DNA of 5,315 nt from Acidobacteriota bacterium (lineage in GTDB: Bacteria > Acidobacteriota > Terriglobia > Versatilivoradales > Versatilivoraceae). The stretch lies in contig JAPPFQ010000562.1 of the NCBI GenBank assembly GCA_028875135.1, positions 1 to 5,315 of the forward strand, written 5' to 3'. The notes beneath the pieces were generated by a model, which saw only the letters and a list, made by a program, of their open reading frames with translations, made no database searches and was not told the origin of the DNA. The translations under genes were made by a program, and so were the position numbers. Of the stretch, positions 1 to 5,315 are shown in pieces (within the stretch, counting starts at the first letter, position 1; every line of letters starts with the position of its first letter).

Positions 1-20
1 CGGGCGTCCCGCCCGCATGC
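1..20. repeat. GC-rich palindromic intergenic repeat, copy 1 (cut by the window edge)
   Basis: CGGGCG (1-6) and CGCCCG (10-15) form a perfect 6-bp stem around a 3-nt loop and are followed by CATGC. The same 20-base unit recurs in the same orientation at 5174-5193 with a single mismatch (TCC versus TCT in the loop). It ends 5 nt before the mutL Shine-Dalgarno sequence, so a hairpin would sit in or just before the mutL leader. I recall similar palindromes as dispersed intergenic repeats in environmental bacteria; that is recollection, not a search result. Confidence 0.7.
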
Positions 21-25
21 TGTTC

Positions 26-29
26 GGAG
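26..29 (+). promoter_or_regulatory. Ribosome binding site of mutL
   Basis: GGAG lies 7 nt upstream of the ATG at 37, which is normal spacing. It supports the ATG at 37 as the real start, in agreement with the conserved MutL N-terminus that begins there. No convincing -35/-10 pair can be seen in the 36 bases available, so the promoter is either outside the window or mutL is read from an upstream gene. Confidence 0.75.
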
Positions 30-36
30 AATCGTC

Positions 37-1986
37 ATGTCGAGGATACGCCTTCTGCCGGAGGCGCTGGCCAACAAGATCGCAGCGGGAGAGGTGGTGG
101 AGCGTCCGGCATCGGTGGTGAAGGAGCTGATGGAGAACTCCCTGGATGCCGGAGCCCGCAACCTGGAAGTCACCGTTCAGGCGGGCGGAAAGCGCTTGAT
201 CCGGGTGCTGGACGACGGGGAGGGCATGACCCCCGACGATGCCTTGTTGGCCTTCGAGAGGCACGCCACCAGCAAGATCCGGCAGGCCGAAGATCTCAGC
301 CGGATCCACACCCTGGGTTTCCGGGGTGAGGCGCTCCCGAGTATTGCCGGGGTTTCCCGGCTCTTGATGGAGACCCGGGCGAAGGCAGAGAGAGTGGGTA
401 CGGCGGTGGAAATCGCCGGGTCCCGGATGGTGCGGGTGCGGGAGATTGCCCGTGCCGTGGGGACCACCCTGACGGTGCGGGACCTGTTCTTCAACCTGCC
501 GGCTCGAAAGAAATTCCTGAGAGCGGACCGCACCGAGCTGGGCCACGTCGTCAACGTCGTGACCCAGTACGCCCTGGCTCATCCGGAAGGCCGCTTTGCC
601 CTGGCCGGCTCGGGGTCCAGGATGTTCGACTTCCAGGCCGTCGATCCCTTGCGCGACCGGCTGTTCCAGGTGTTCGGAGCGGATCTGCTCGGGCAACTGG
701 TCGAGCTGGAGGAGGAATTGTCGCTCCCGTCCCACTCCGGGTCACCCCGGGATCCGCGCTCGGGAGAGAAAGTCCGGATTCACGCCTTCGTCTCCAAGCC
801 GGAAGTACAGAAGCCGAATCGCCAATCCCTCTATTTCTTCGTAAACCGCCGAATGGTGCGGGACCGGATTCTCATGCACGCTCTGGGTGAAGCCTACCGC
901 CGCATCCTTCCGGACGGTAGCTTTCCGGTGGCCCTGGTGTTTATCGAGATGCCGTTTGCAGAAGTGGACGTCAACGTCCACCCGTCCAAGACCGAAGTAC
1001 GTTTTCGCCGGCAGTCGATGATTCACGACTGCCTGCGCGACGCTGTTCGCAAGGCGTTGATGGAGGCCCGGCCCCAAGCCGCCTTCTCGATTCAGCCTGA
1101 GGGAATGGAGGTGGAACCTCCTTTTGCCCCCGGGACGCCGGGCCCGCATCCGCCGTCCTGGCTGTCCCGTTCGGAACGAACCCCGTTTGCCGGGACGGCA
1201 CCCCTGCCGCTGACGGTGGGGGAGCCGGTTCCCACCCGACTGGAATCCCGGTCGGGTCTTCAAACGCCCTCCGGCCCGGCGGCAACGGATGCCCTTCCCA
1301 CTCCAGCCCCCGGCCGGGATCCCTCGCCCCCCATCTGCGCCGCCGCGGCGCTGGTCTCGAGGGAGCAGGCCGAGGCCATCCAGGCCGCTTCCTCGATTAC
1401 GATTTCACCCGACCACATCCACCCCCTGGGCCAGATCGAGGACAGCTTCATCGTGGCTGGCGATCGCGGGTCCCTGCTCATCATCGACCAGCACGTGGCC
1501 CACGAGCGGGTGCTCTTCGAAAAGGTCCTCAGGCAGCGCGGCCAAGGCAGGGTGGAGAGCCAGCGATTGCTGTTGCCGCTGATCGTGGAGTTGAACCCCC
1601 GCCAGCAGATCCTGCTGGACGACCTGACTCCGGAACTGAATTCCTGCGGATTCGAAGTGGAGCCCTTCGGGCGCCGCACACTGGCCGTCAAGGCTCTTCC
1701 CGCCGACCTCGGCGCCTCCGACTGCAGCAGGCTGCTGGGTGAACTGCTGGAGGGTCTGGAAAAAGAGGCTCGGGAGGTGAGCCTGGAGAGGCTGCAGGAG
1801 AAGATTGCCGCCTCGGTGGCCTGTCATGCGGCCATCAAGGTGAACACCCACCTGGATCGGTCCAAGATGGTCTGGCTGATCGACGAGCTGCTCAAGACCC
1901 GGTATCCCATGACCTGCCCCCACGGCCGCCCCGTCATTCTGCGCTACGAAAAAAAGGAAATTCTGAAGGCCTTCAAGCGGATTTGA
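37..1986 (+). CDS. mutL: DNA mismatch repair protein MutL, endonuclease-proficient type
   Basis: MutL couples mismatch recognition by MutS to strand incision and excision; it is a cytosolic homodimer. The 649 residues match the usual family length. The N-terminal GHKL ATPase is complete: catalytic E30 and N34 in KELMENSLDAG, the DxGxG motif at D59/G61/G63, HATSK at 76-80, TLGFRGEAL at 92-100 and the GTTLTVRDLFFNLPARKKF block at 142-160. The transducer domain carries NRRMVRD (270-276) and DVNVHPSKTEVRF (311-323, K318 being the conserved active-site lysine). A Pro/Ser-rich linker spans about 345-455. The C-terminal dimerisation domain has the metal-dependent nicking site DQHVAHERVLFE (484-495), ACHAAIK (595-601) and CPHGRP (627-632). 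QRLLLP (509-514) fits the sliding-clamp binding motif seen in nicking MutLs. Family knowledge then implies that MutL itself makes the nick and no MutH is needed. The only deviation is V487 where the motif usually has Ala. The start is supported by the GGAG at 26-29 and by the conserved N-terminus. Confidence 0.98.
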   Translation: MSRIRLLPEALANKIAAGEVVERPASVVKELMENSLDAGARNLEVTVQAGGKRLIRVLDDGEGMTPDDALLAFERHATSKIRQAEDLSRIHTLGFRGEALPSIAGVSRLLMETRAKAERVGTAVEIAGSRMVRVREIARAVGTTLTVRDLFFNLPARKKFLRADRTELGHVVNVVTQYALAHPEGRFALAGSGSRMFDFQAVDPLRDRLFQVFGADLLGQLVELEEELSLPSHSGSPRDPRSGEKVRIHAFVSKPEVQKPNRQSLYFFVNRRMVRDRILMHALGEAYRRILPDGSFPVALVFIEMPFAEVDVNVHPSKTEVRFRRQSMIHDCLRDAVRKALMEARPQAAFSIQPEGMEVEPPFAPGTPGPHPPSWLSRSERTPFAGTAPLPLTVGEPVPTRLESRSGLQTPSGPAATDALPTPAPGRDPSPPICAAAALVSREQAEAIQAASSITISPDHIHPLGQIEDSFIVAGDRGSLLIIDQHVAHERVLFEKVLRQRGQGRVESQRLLLPLIVELNPRQQILLDDLTPELNSCGFEVEPFGRRTLAVKALPADLGASDCSRLLGELLEGLEKEAREVSLERLQEKIAASVACHAAIKVNTHLDRSKMVWLIDELLKTRYPMTCPHGRPVILRYEKKEILKAFKRI

Positions 1987-2054
1987 GGGTGCTGACCCGG
2001 CGTCCCCTGCTTTTTTGTGGAGGCATTGCTTTCCGGGACGGGTGCTTTCTATGC

Positions 2055-2203
2055 GCCGCATTCGCGGCTGGGTTGGCGCGGACCCATACGACCCCGGGTT
2101 GTCACCCGGGGCTACCCTGAGCCGCTGCTTCGCAGCTCTATAAGGATGGCCCGTAGGTGGCGTTTTGCCGGGTAACCCACGGCAACCGCAGCTTCGCAGC
2201 TCT
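2055..2203. repeat. Cluster of short inverted and direct repeats, probable dispersed intergenic element
   Basis: Four dyads occur in about 130 bases: GCCGC-ATTC-GCGGC (2055-2068), CCCCGGGT-TGTC-ACCCGGGG (2092-2111), GCTGC-TTC-GCAGC (2124-2136) and TTGCCG/CGGCAA (2165-2170 with 2180-2185). A 13-base direct repeat, GCTTCGCAGCTCT, occurs at 2127-2139 and again at 2191-2203. Such density in a short noncoding stretch is unlike ordinary spacer. It is consistent with a REP-like or MITE-like dispersed element or a structured RNA. No transposase or clear terminal inverted repeat pair bounds it, so its exact limits are unknown. Confidence 0.6.
2092..2111. repeat. Perfect 8-bp GC hairpin with a 4-nt loop
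   Basis: CCCCGGGT (2092-2099) and ACCCGGGG (2104-2111) are exact reverse complements around the loop TGTC. This is the most stable dyad in the gap. It lacks a T-run on either strand, so I call it a repeat or structural element rather than an intrinsic terminator. It could still slow transcription arriving from either of the two convergent genes. Confidence 0.7.
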
Positions 2204-2225
2204 CCCCGAACTCGCAATGCTGCAA

Positions 2226-2258
2226 GGGGAAACGTGCTTGTTTTTGGAATATTTCCCC
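2226..2258. repeat. 7-bp-arm inverted repeat downstream of the helicase
   Basis: GGGGAAA (2226-2232) pairs with TTTCCCC (2252-2258) across a 19-nt loop. It begins about 100 nt after the helicase stop in the direction of helicase transcription. On that strand it is followed only by TT and then GCAGC, so a terminator role is weak. It may simply be part of the repeat-rich gap. Confidence 0.35.
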
Positions 2259-2359
2259 GGGCGGCAGTGCGGTGATTCCAGGCGAGACGTGGGCGTCAGC
2301 CCATTGCAAAACGTCCCCTACTTTGGCCTGGGCATTGGGCACGGAGGTTGTTGCAAACG

Positions 2360-4894
2360 TCAACGGCCGGTCCCGAAAAACTCCCTTAGTTTCTGCACCA
2401 CCAGGTCGCTGTTGCCGGTCACGCGCCGGCAGTCGGGAAGCGAATCCAGGAACTTGCGGCCGTAGGACTTGTCCAGCACCCGCCGGTCCAGAATCAGGAT
2501 GCATCCGCGGTCCTTGCGGTCGCGGATCAGCCGCCCGAACCCCTGCCGGAAACGAATCACGGCTTGCGGAACGATGTACTCGAGGAACGGATCGCCATTC
2601 CGGTTCCGGATGGCCTCGACCCGGGCCGCCACCACCGGGTCTCGTGGAACGCTGAAGGGAAGCTTGGTCAGAACCAGGTTCTCCAAGGCCTCCCCGGCGA
2701 CGTCCACCCCTTCCCAAAAACTGGCGGTGGCAAACAGAACGCTGGTCTTGTCCCTCCGGAAATGTCCCGTGAGCCGGTGTCTGGGGGCGTCTCCCTGTTT
2801 CAGGGCGGCGATCCCCAATTGGCTCAGGGGCTGAACCAGGCGCTGGTAGGTGCGGCTCAGCAGGGCGTAAGAGGTAAAGAGCACCAGGGCCCTGCCTTGG
2901 GAGGACTCCAGGGCCCGCAGCAGAAACCGGCCGAGGGCCTCGGCGAAGGCGCTGCGGTCGGGATAGGGCAAATCGGTGGGAATGGCCAGAACGGCTTGGC
3001 GCCGGTAGTCGAAGACGGAAGGGAGCAGCAGCTCCACCTGGCGCGAGTCCGCATACTGCTGGAGCCCCAAGCGCTCTTTCAGGTAGTCGAATCGCTTTTC
3101 GCTGGTCAGCGTGGCGCTGGTCATCACCACGGTTTGGAACCGTTCGAAAAGGTTTTGACGAAGGAGATCGCCGATGTACAGGGGGACTTGACGGAAGGTC
3201 ACCCGTTTGCCCGAGCGGGCCGGAGCCCATTGGATCCACCGGACCTTGTCGCTCTCCTCGGTCCCAAAGATCTCGGCCAGGGTGACCGTTACCGCCTCCA
3301 GCCGATCGGTCAAGGCATTCAACTCGATTCTCTGGCGTTGCAGGGCGTCTCGAGTCTCCTCCGAAAGGTCGGTCAGCAGCCGATCCAAAGCCCGCAGGTT
3401 GGTGTAAAGGATCTGGGTGGCCTGCAGGAGCTGGTGGATTCGGGCCAGGATAGCGCCCTTCCAGTCTTCCCGCCGGTAGAGATCGCTGGTGAAGCGGACT
3501 TTCCTTTCCGCGGAGGCCTCGCGGCTGCGGGCTTCGAACCAGGCGGCGCAGTCGTTGAAGACCCCTTCGGCCAGAAACGAGGTCTGCTCCAGTTCCGGCA
3601 GCAGGCGGCTTCGCACGTGCTCCTCGATGCGCTTCGACAGATCGGGATCGACTTGCTTTTCCTGGGAGCGGAGTCCGGCCAACAGTATGGGGATGGCCCC
3701 TTTCTCGCGGACCGTCCCCCGTTTCGCGACCCGGTAGAAACGCGCCAGCAGCCGCCGCAGGGAGAGCTTGGAAACCTGCATGCCAAAGTACTCGGTGGCG
3801 ACGTCCTCCACGTTGTGGGCTTCGTCCAGAATCAACCTGGAATAGGGTGGGAGGACGGCGGCGTCATGGTAGCGACCGGTGGCTCGACGCACGGCCAGGT
3901 CGGCGAACAGCAGGTGGTGGTTCACCACCAGCAGGTCGGCCGCGGCCGCCTGGCGCCGCGCCTTGTAGAAGAAGCAGCGGCTGTAGTGATCGCACTTGAT
4001 TCGGGTGCAGGTGTCGCTCTCGCAGGCTACTTTTTCCCAGAGGGCGGAAGAGACGTTGAGAGACAGATCCGACCGGCTGCCGTCCGTGGTCTGCCGGGCC
4101 CACCGGGATAGCGCGGTGAAATCGGCCCACTCCTCCTCCAGAAACAGCTTGCCCTGCCGATCCAGGGCCTGCAGCTTGTCCAGGCACAGGTAGTTGCTCA
4201 TTCCCTTTACCAGCACCGCATTGAATTCACGGTCCAGCACCCGCTGCAGCAGCGGAATATCCTTGTGGATCAACTGCTCCTGCAGATTGATGGTGTTGGT
4301 GGAGACCACGACCCGCTGCCGGTTGCGAGCCGCCCACAGGATTGCCGGAATCAGGTAGGCCAGGCTCTTTCCGGTGCCGGTGGCGGCCTCTATCAGGGCC
4401 ACCCGGGATCGGTTGAAAGTCTTTGCGACGGTTTCGGCCATCCCTTGTTGAGCCGGCCGGTGCTGGTAATGGTTGAATCTCTTGGCAAGAGCGCCGCCGG
4501 GGGCGAAGATTTGAAGGATTTCGGAAACCTCCAGCGTCGGAGAAGCCGGTTTTCCGAATGCCTCCACCACTACGTAGACCTTGTCCACGGAATTGTTGAC
4601 GATATAGAAGCCCACTCCCTGGTTGCCGTAGTGGGCGGCCAGCTCGAGGTCTGCCTCGGAAGGGACCAGGTGTCCCGAAGGATGGTTGTGGAGGATCACG
4701 TCTCCCGCGGAAGCCACCTGGAGAAGGGCGGGAACGGCCGAGTCGTTGCCCCGGGCCAGAGGATCCACCTCTTGAAGGACTCCGGTCTCGTCGGTCGTTC
4801 CGAGGAAGAAGACCTCGTTGCCCTGCGCTTCCTGAATAGTGAGCCTCAGGATCCGGAGGGCCGCGTCGGAACAGAGATCTGGAAGGCGGGACAT
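2360..4894 (-). CDS. dinG: DinG-family Fe-S DNA helicase with N-terminal RadC/JAB-type domain
   Basis: The predicted 844-residue protein is a superfamily 2 XPD/DinG-type helicase, expected to unwind DNA 5'-3' using ATP and to resolve D-loops, R-loops or similar repair intermediates (family knowledge). Residues about 10-112 form a RadC-like JAB domain: candidate Glu E27, then H69-x-H71 in HNHPSG, S79 and D82, a complete JAMM metal site. The helicase core follows: Q-motif-like RPAQQGM (146-152), Walker A EAATGTGKS (169-177), motif Ia around VVVSTNTINLQEQL (196-208), Fe-S cysteines C237, C296, C301 and C307 in the DinG spacing C-x4-C-x5-C, DEAH box 357-360, MTSATL (591-596), SFWEGVD (725-731) and QGFGRLIR (784-791). 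The ATG at 4894 is chosen because the JAB fold begins just after it. The frame stays open to a GTG at 5113, but that stretch crosses a repeat and an inverted repeat and looks noncoding. No clear Shine-Dalgarno precedes 4894 (the region reads CTCCGGACCGACC), so the start is less certain than the function. The symbol dinG reflects the helicase core; the JAB domain is absent from E. coli DinG, and a DnaQ-like exonuclease occupies this position in B. subtilis DinG. Confidence 0.93.
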   Translation of the reverse strand: MSRLPDLCSDAALRILRLTIQEAQGNEVFFLGTTDETGVLQEVDPLARGNDSAVPALLQVASAGDVILHNHPSGHLVPSEADLELAAHYGNQGVGFYIVNNSVDKVYVVVEAFGKPASPTLEVSEILQIFAPGGALAKRFNHYQHRPAQQGMAETVAKTFNRSRVALIEAATGTGKSLAYLIPAILWAARNRQRVVVSTNTINLQEQLIHKDIPLLQRVLDREFNAVLVKGMSNYLCLDKLQALDRQGKLFLEEEWADFTALSRWARQTTDGSRSDLSLNVSSALWEKVACESDTCTRIKCDHYSRCFFYKARRQAAAADLLVVNHHLLFADLAVRRATGRYHDAAVLPPYSRLILDEAHNVEDVATEYFGMQVSKLSLRRLLARFYRVAKRGTVREKGAIPILLAGLRSQEKQVDPDLSKRIEEHVRSRLLPELEQTSFLAEGVFNDCAAWFEARSREASAERKVRFTSDLYRREDWKGAILARIHQLLQATQILYTNLRALDRLLTDLSEETRDALQRQRIELNALTDRLEAVTVTLAEIFGTEESDKVRWIQWAPARSGKRVTFRQVPLYIGDLLRQNLFERFQTVVMTSATLTSEKRFDYLKERLGLQQYADSRQVELLLPSVFDYRRQAVLAIPTDLPYPDRSAFAEALGRFLLRALESSQGRALVLFTSYALLSRTYQRLVQPLSQLGIAALKQGDAPRHRLTGHFRRDKTSVLFATASFWEGVDVAGEALENLVLTKLPFSVPRDPVVAARVEAIRNRNGDPFLEYIVPQAVIRFRQGFGRLIRDRKDRGCILILDRRVLDKSYGRKFLDSLPDCRRVTGNSDLVVQKLREFFGTGR

Positions 4895-4944
4895 GGTCGG
4901 TCCGGAGGGAGGGGCGGACGGTAGCCGGCCGAGAGGGATCTTAT

Positions 4945-4976
4945 CACTGAATTCTCCCCCTTCCGGGAATTCAGTG
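4945..4976. promoter_or_regulatory. Perfect 10-bp-arm inverted repeat upstream of the helicase, candidate operator
   Basis: CACTGAATTC (4945-4954) and GAATTCAGTG (4967-4976) are exact reverse complements separated by 12 nt. The near arm is about 50 nt upstream of the chosen ATG. It is more AT-rich than its surroundings and has no T-run on either side, which argues against an intrinsic terminator. A dimeric repressor site or an mRNA leader hairpin both fit. DinG is SOS-controlled in E. coli, but this is not a LexA box type I recognise, so the regulator is unknown. Confidence 0.45.
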
Positions 4977-5083
4977 GCATCAGCTGCCAAGACCCGGCCA
5001 TGGGCCACCGGAGATTCAGGTGAGTGAAGCCCCTGCCCCGCTGGGCAGATCATTCGGGGAAGAAACTGCCGATCTCTTTTAAA

Positions 5084-5120
5084 GACGAACCACGAATGAA
5101 CACGAATAGACACGAATACC
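5084..5120. repeat. CACGAAT tandem array with 10-bp period
   Basis: CACGAAT begins at 5091, 5101 and 5111, giving units CACGAATGAA, CACGAATAGA and CACGAATACC. A degenerate GACGAAC at 5084-5090 precedes them. The strict 10-bp spacing puts each copy on the same face of the helix. I recall near-identical short arrays as dispersed intergenic repeats in many unrelated bacteria, where they generate spurious peptides resembling SIRVHSWF; this is recollection only. Read on the minus strand, the array supplies the false upstream N-terminus of the helicase frame. Confidence 0.75.
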
Positions 5121-5172
5121 GATGGACGTCGTTTGCTGCGATGCCGTCACGGAATGAGGCCCACCCGGGAGC

Positions 5173-5193
5173 GCGGGCGTCTCGCCCGCATGC
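5173..5193. repeat. GC-rich palindromic intergenic repeat, copy 2
   Basis: GCGGGCG (5173-5179) and CGCCCGC (5183-5189) form a perfect 7-bp stem around TCT, followed by ATGC. It matches positions 1-20 in the same orientation with one mismatch. Two copies about 5.2 kb apart, both outside genes, support a dispersed repeat. It is not followed by a T-run, so it is unlikely to be an intrinsic terminator. Confidence 0.75.
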
Positions 5194-5315
5194 ACCGCCG
5201 TCGCGAGTCGCTCAGTATGTCTACGATGTGGCAGCCGGCCACCCTGGCGGCGGGAACGGCGTAGGCTTGGGCGAAGCAGATCCGTGGCGTGTTTGCCGAT
5301 CGAGCGGGGTGGAGG

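Larger units (their letters stand above)
1987..2359. other. Convergent intergenic gap, noncoding and repeat-rich
   Basis: These 373 bases separate the mutL stop from the helicase stop. I find no plausible gene: open frames crossing the region are continuations of frames opposite or out of phase with the helicase and have no ribosome binding site of their own. The gap holds a cluster of small dyads (2055-2206), an inverted repeat with 7-bp arms (2226-2258) and a hairpin TGGGC-GTCA-GCCCA at 2290-2303. No classical terminator with a stem followed directly by a U-run is visible for either gene. A T6 tract at 2011-2016 lies 12 nt after a weak 4-bp stem (GGGT/ACCC, 1987-1998), which is too poor to call. 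Confidence 0.75.
4895..5315. other. Noncoding upstream region of the helicase gene, with mixed repeats
   Basis: No gene is supported in these 421 bases. The stretch holds the inverted repeat 4945-4976, the CACGAAT array 5084-5120 and the palindrome copy 5173-5193. From 5194 to the window end I see no ORF with a start and ribosome binding site. An ATG at 5217 is closed by TAG after 15 codons. On the minus strand one frame is open from the window end to a TAA at 5081-5083, but it runs straight through the palindrome and the CACGAAT array and has no protein-like motif. An imperfect dyad, GCCGGCCA/TGGCGGC, lies at 5234-5251. The helicase promoter must be in this region, but no consensus sigma-70 pair stands out. 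TAAGAT at 4938-4943 (minus strand) is only a weak -10 candidate. Confidence 0.65.

Noticed and set aside
1987..2016. Possible intrinsic terminator of mutL: a GGGT/ACCC stem and a T6 tract
   Set aside because: The stem is only 4 bp and the T-run begins 12 nt after it, so it does not fit the hairpin-then-U-tract arrangement.
1405..2217. A 270-codon minus-strand open frame opposite the mutL 3' half
   Set aside because: It is the shadow of the MutL endonuclease domain plus translated repeat DNA.
2112..3239. A 375-codon minus-strand open frame out of phase with the helicase and running into the intergenic gap
   Set aside because: Most of it is a shifted frame of the helicase with low-complexity Pro/Arg/Gly content. 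The tail is translated repeat sequence, and there is no start signal.
2564..4111. A 515-codon open frame on the plus strand opposite the helicase
   Set aside because: It is fully antisense to a gene with complete helicase motifs. It is rich in Gly, Gln and Val without recognisable domains, as expected from the complement of a GC-rich coding sequence.
4265..4924. A 219-codon plus-strand open frame opposite the JAB domain and Walker A region
   Set aside because: It is antisense to conserved motifs, lacks protein-like features and has no supported start.
5044..5080. GGCAG/CTGCC inverted repeat followed by CTCTTTT, resembling a plus-strand terminator
   Set aside because: The stem is 5 bp with a 17-nt loop, and no plus-strand gene lies upstream for it to terminate.
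5084..5120. CRISPR-like array
   Set aside because: The units are 10 bp with 3-base variable parts, far shorter than CRISPR repeats and spacers, and no cas gene is present.
5194..5315. Possible start or end of a further gene at the right edge
   Set aside because: The open frames here are either quickly closed or run through the palindrome and CACGAAT array. No ribosome binding site or conserved motif is visible.

Overview
This is a GC-rich bacterial window with two convergent DNA-repair genes. mutL (mismatch repair) runs on the plus strand from 37 to 1986. A DinG-family iron-sulfur helicase carrying an N-terminal RadC/JAB-type metal-site domain runs on the minus strand from 4894 to 2360. No RNA gene, CRISPR array, insertion sequence or intact transposase is visible.

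Organism: MutL has the complete endonuclease signature (DQHVAHE, ACHAAIK, CPHGRP), so the host is expected to use nicking-MutL mismatch repair rather than the Dam/MutH system of enterobacteria. High GC, the JAB-DinG architecture and several short GC-rich dyads and repeats between genes suggest an environmental phylum such as Acidobacteriota. That is inference from general recollection; no marker gene in the window settles it.

Layout: (1) 1-36 holds a GC-rich palindromic repeat and the mutL ribosome binding site. (2) 37-1986 is mutL. (3) 1987-2359 is the noncoding gap between the 3' ends of the two genes. It is packed with small inverted and direct repeats and looks like a dispersed intergenic element. 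(4) 2360-4894 is the helicase. (5) 4895-5315 is noncoding DNA upstream of the helicase. It holds a 10-bp-arm inverted repeat at 4945-4976, a 10-bp-period CACGAAT array at 5084-5120, a second copy of the palindrome found at the window start (5173-5193), and an unassigned tail.

How the genes relate: both products act on DNA damage or replication intermediates, but they are convergent and so not an operon. The point most worth pursuing is the JAB-DinG fusion, with an intact JAMM-type metal site and an intact XPD/DinG helicase core in one chain. The repeats are the second theme: at least three different repeat types surround these genes, and one of them opens a false in-frame 73-codon extension at the helicase start.
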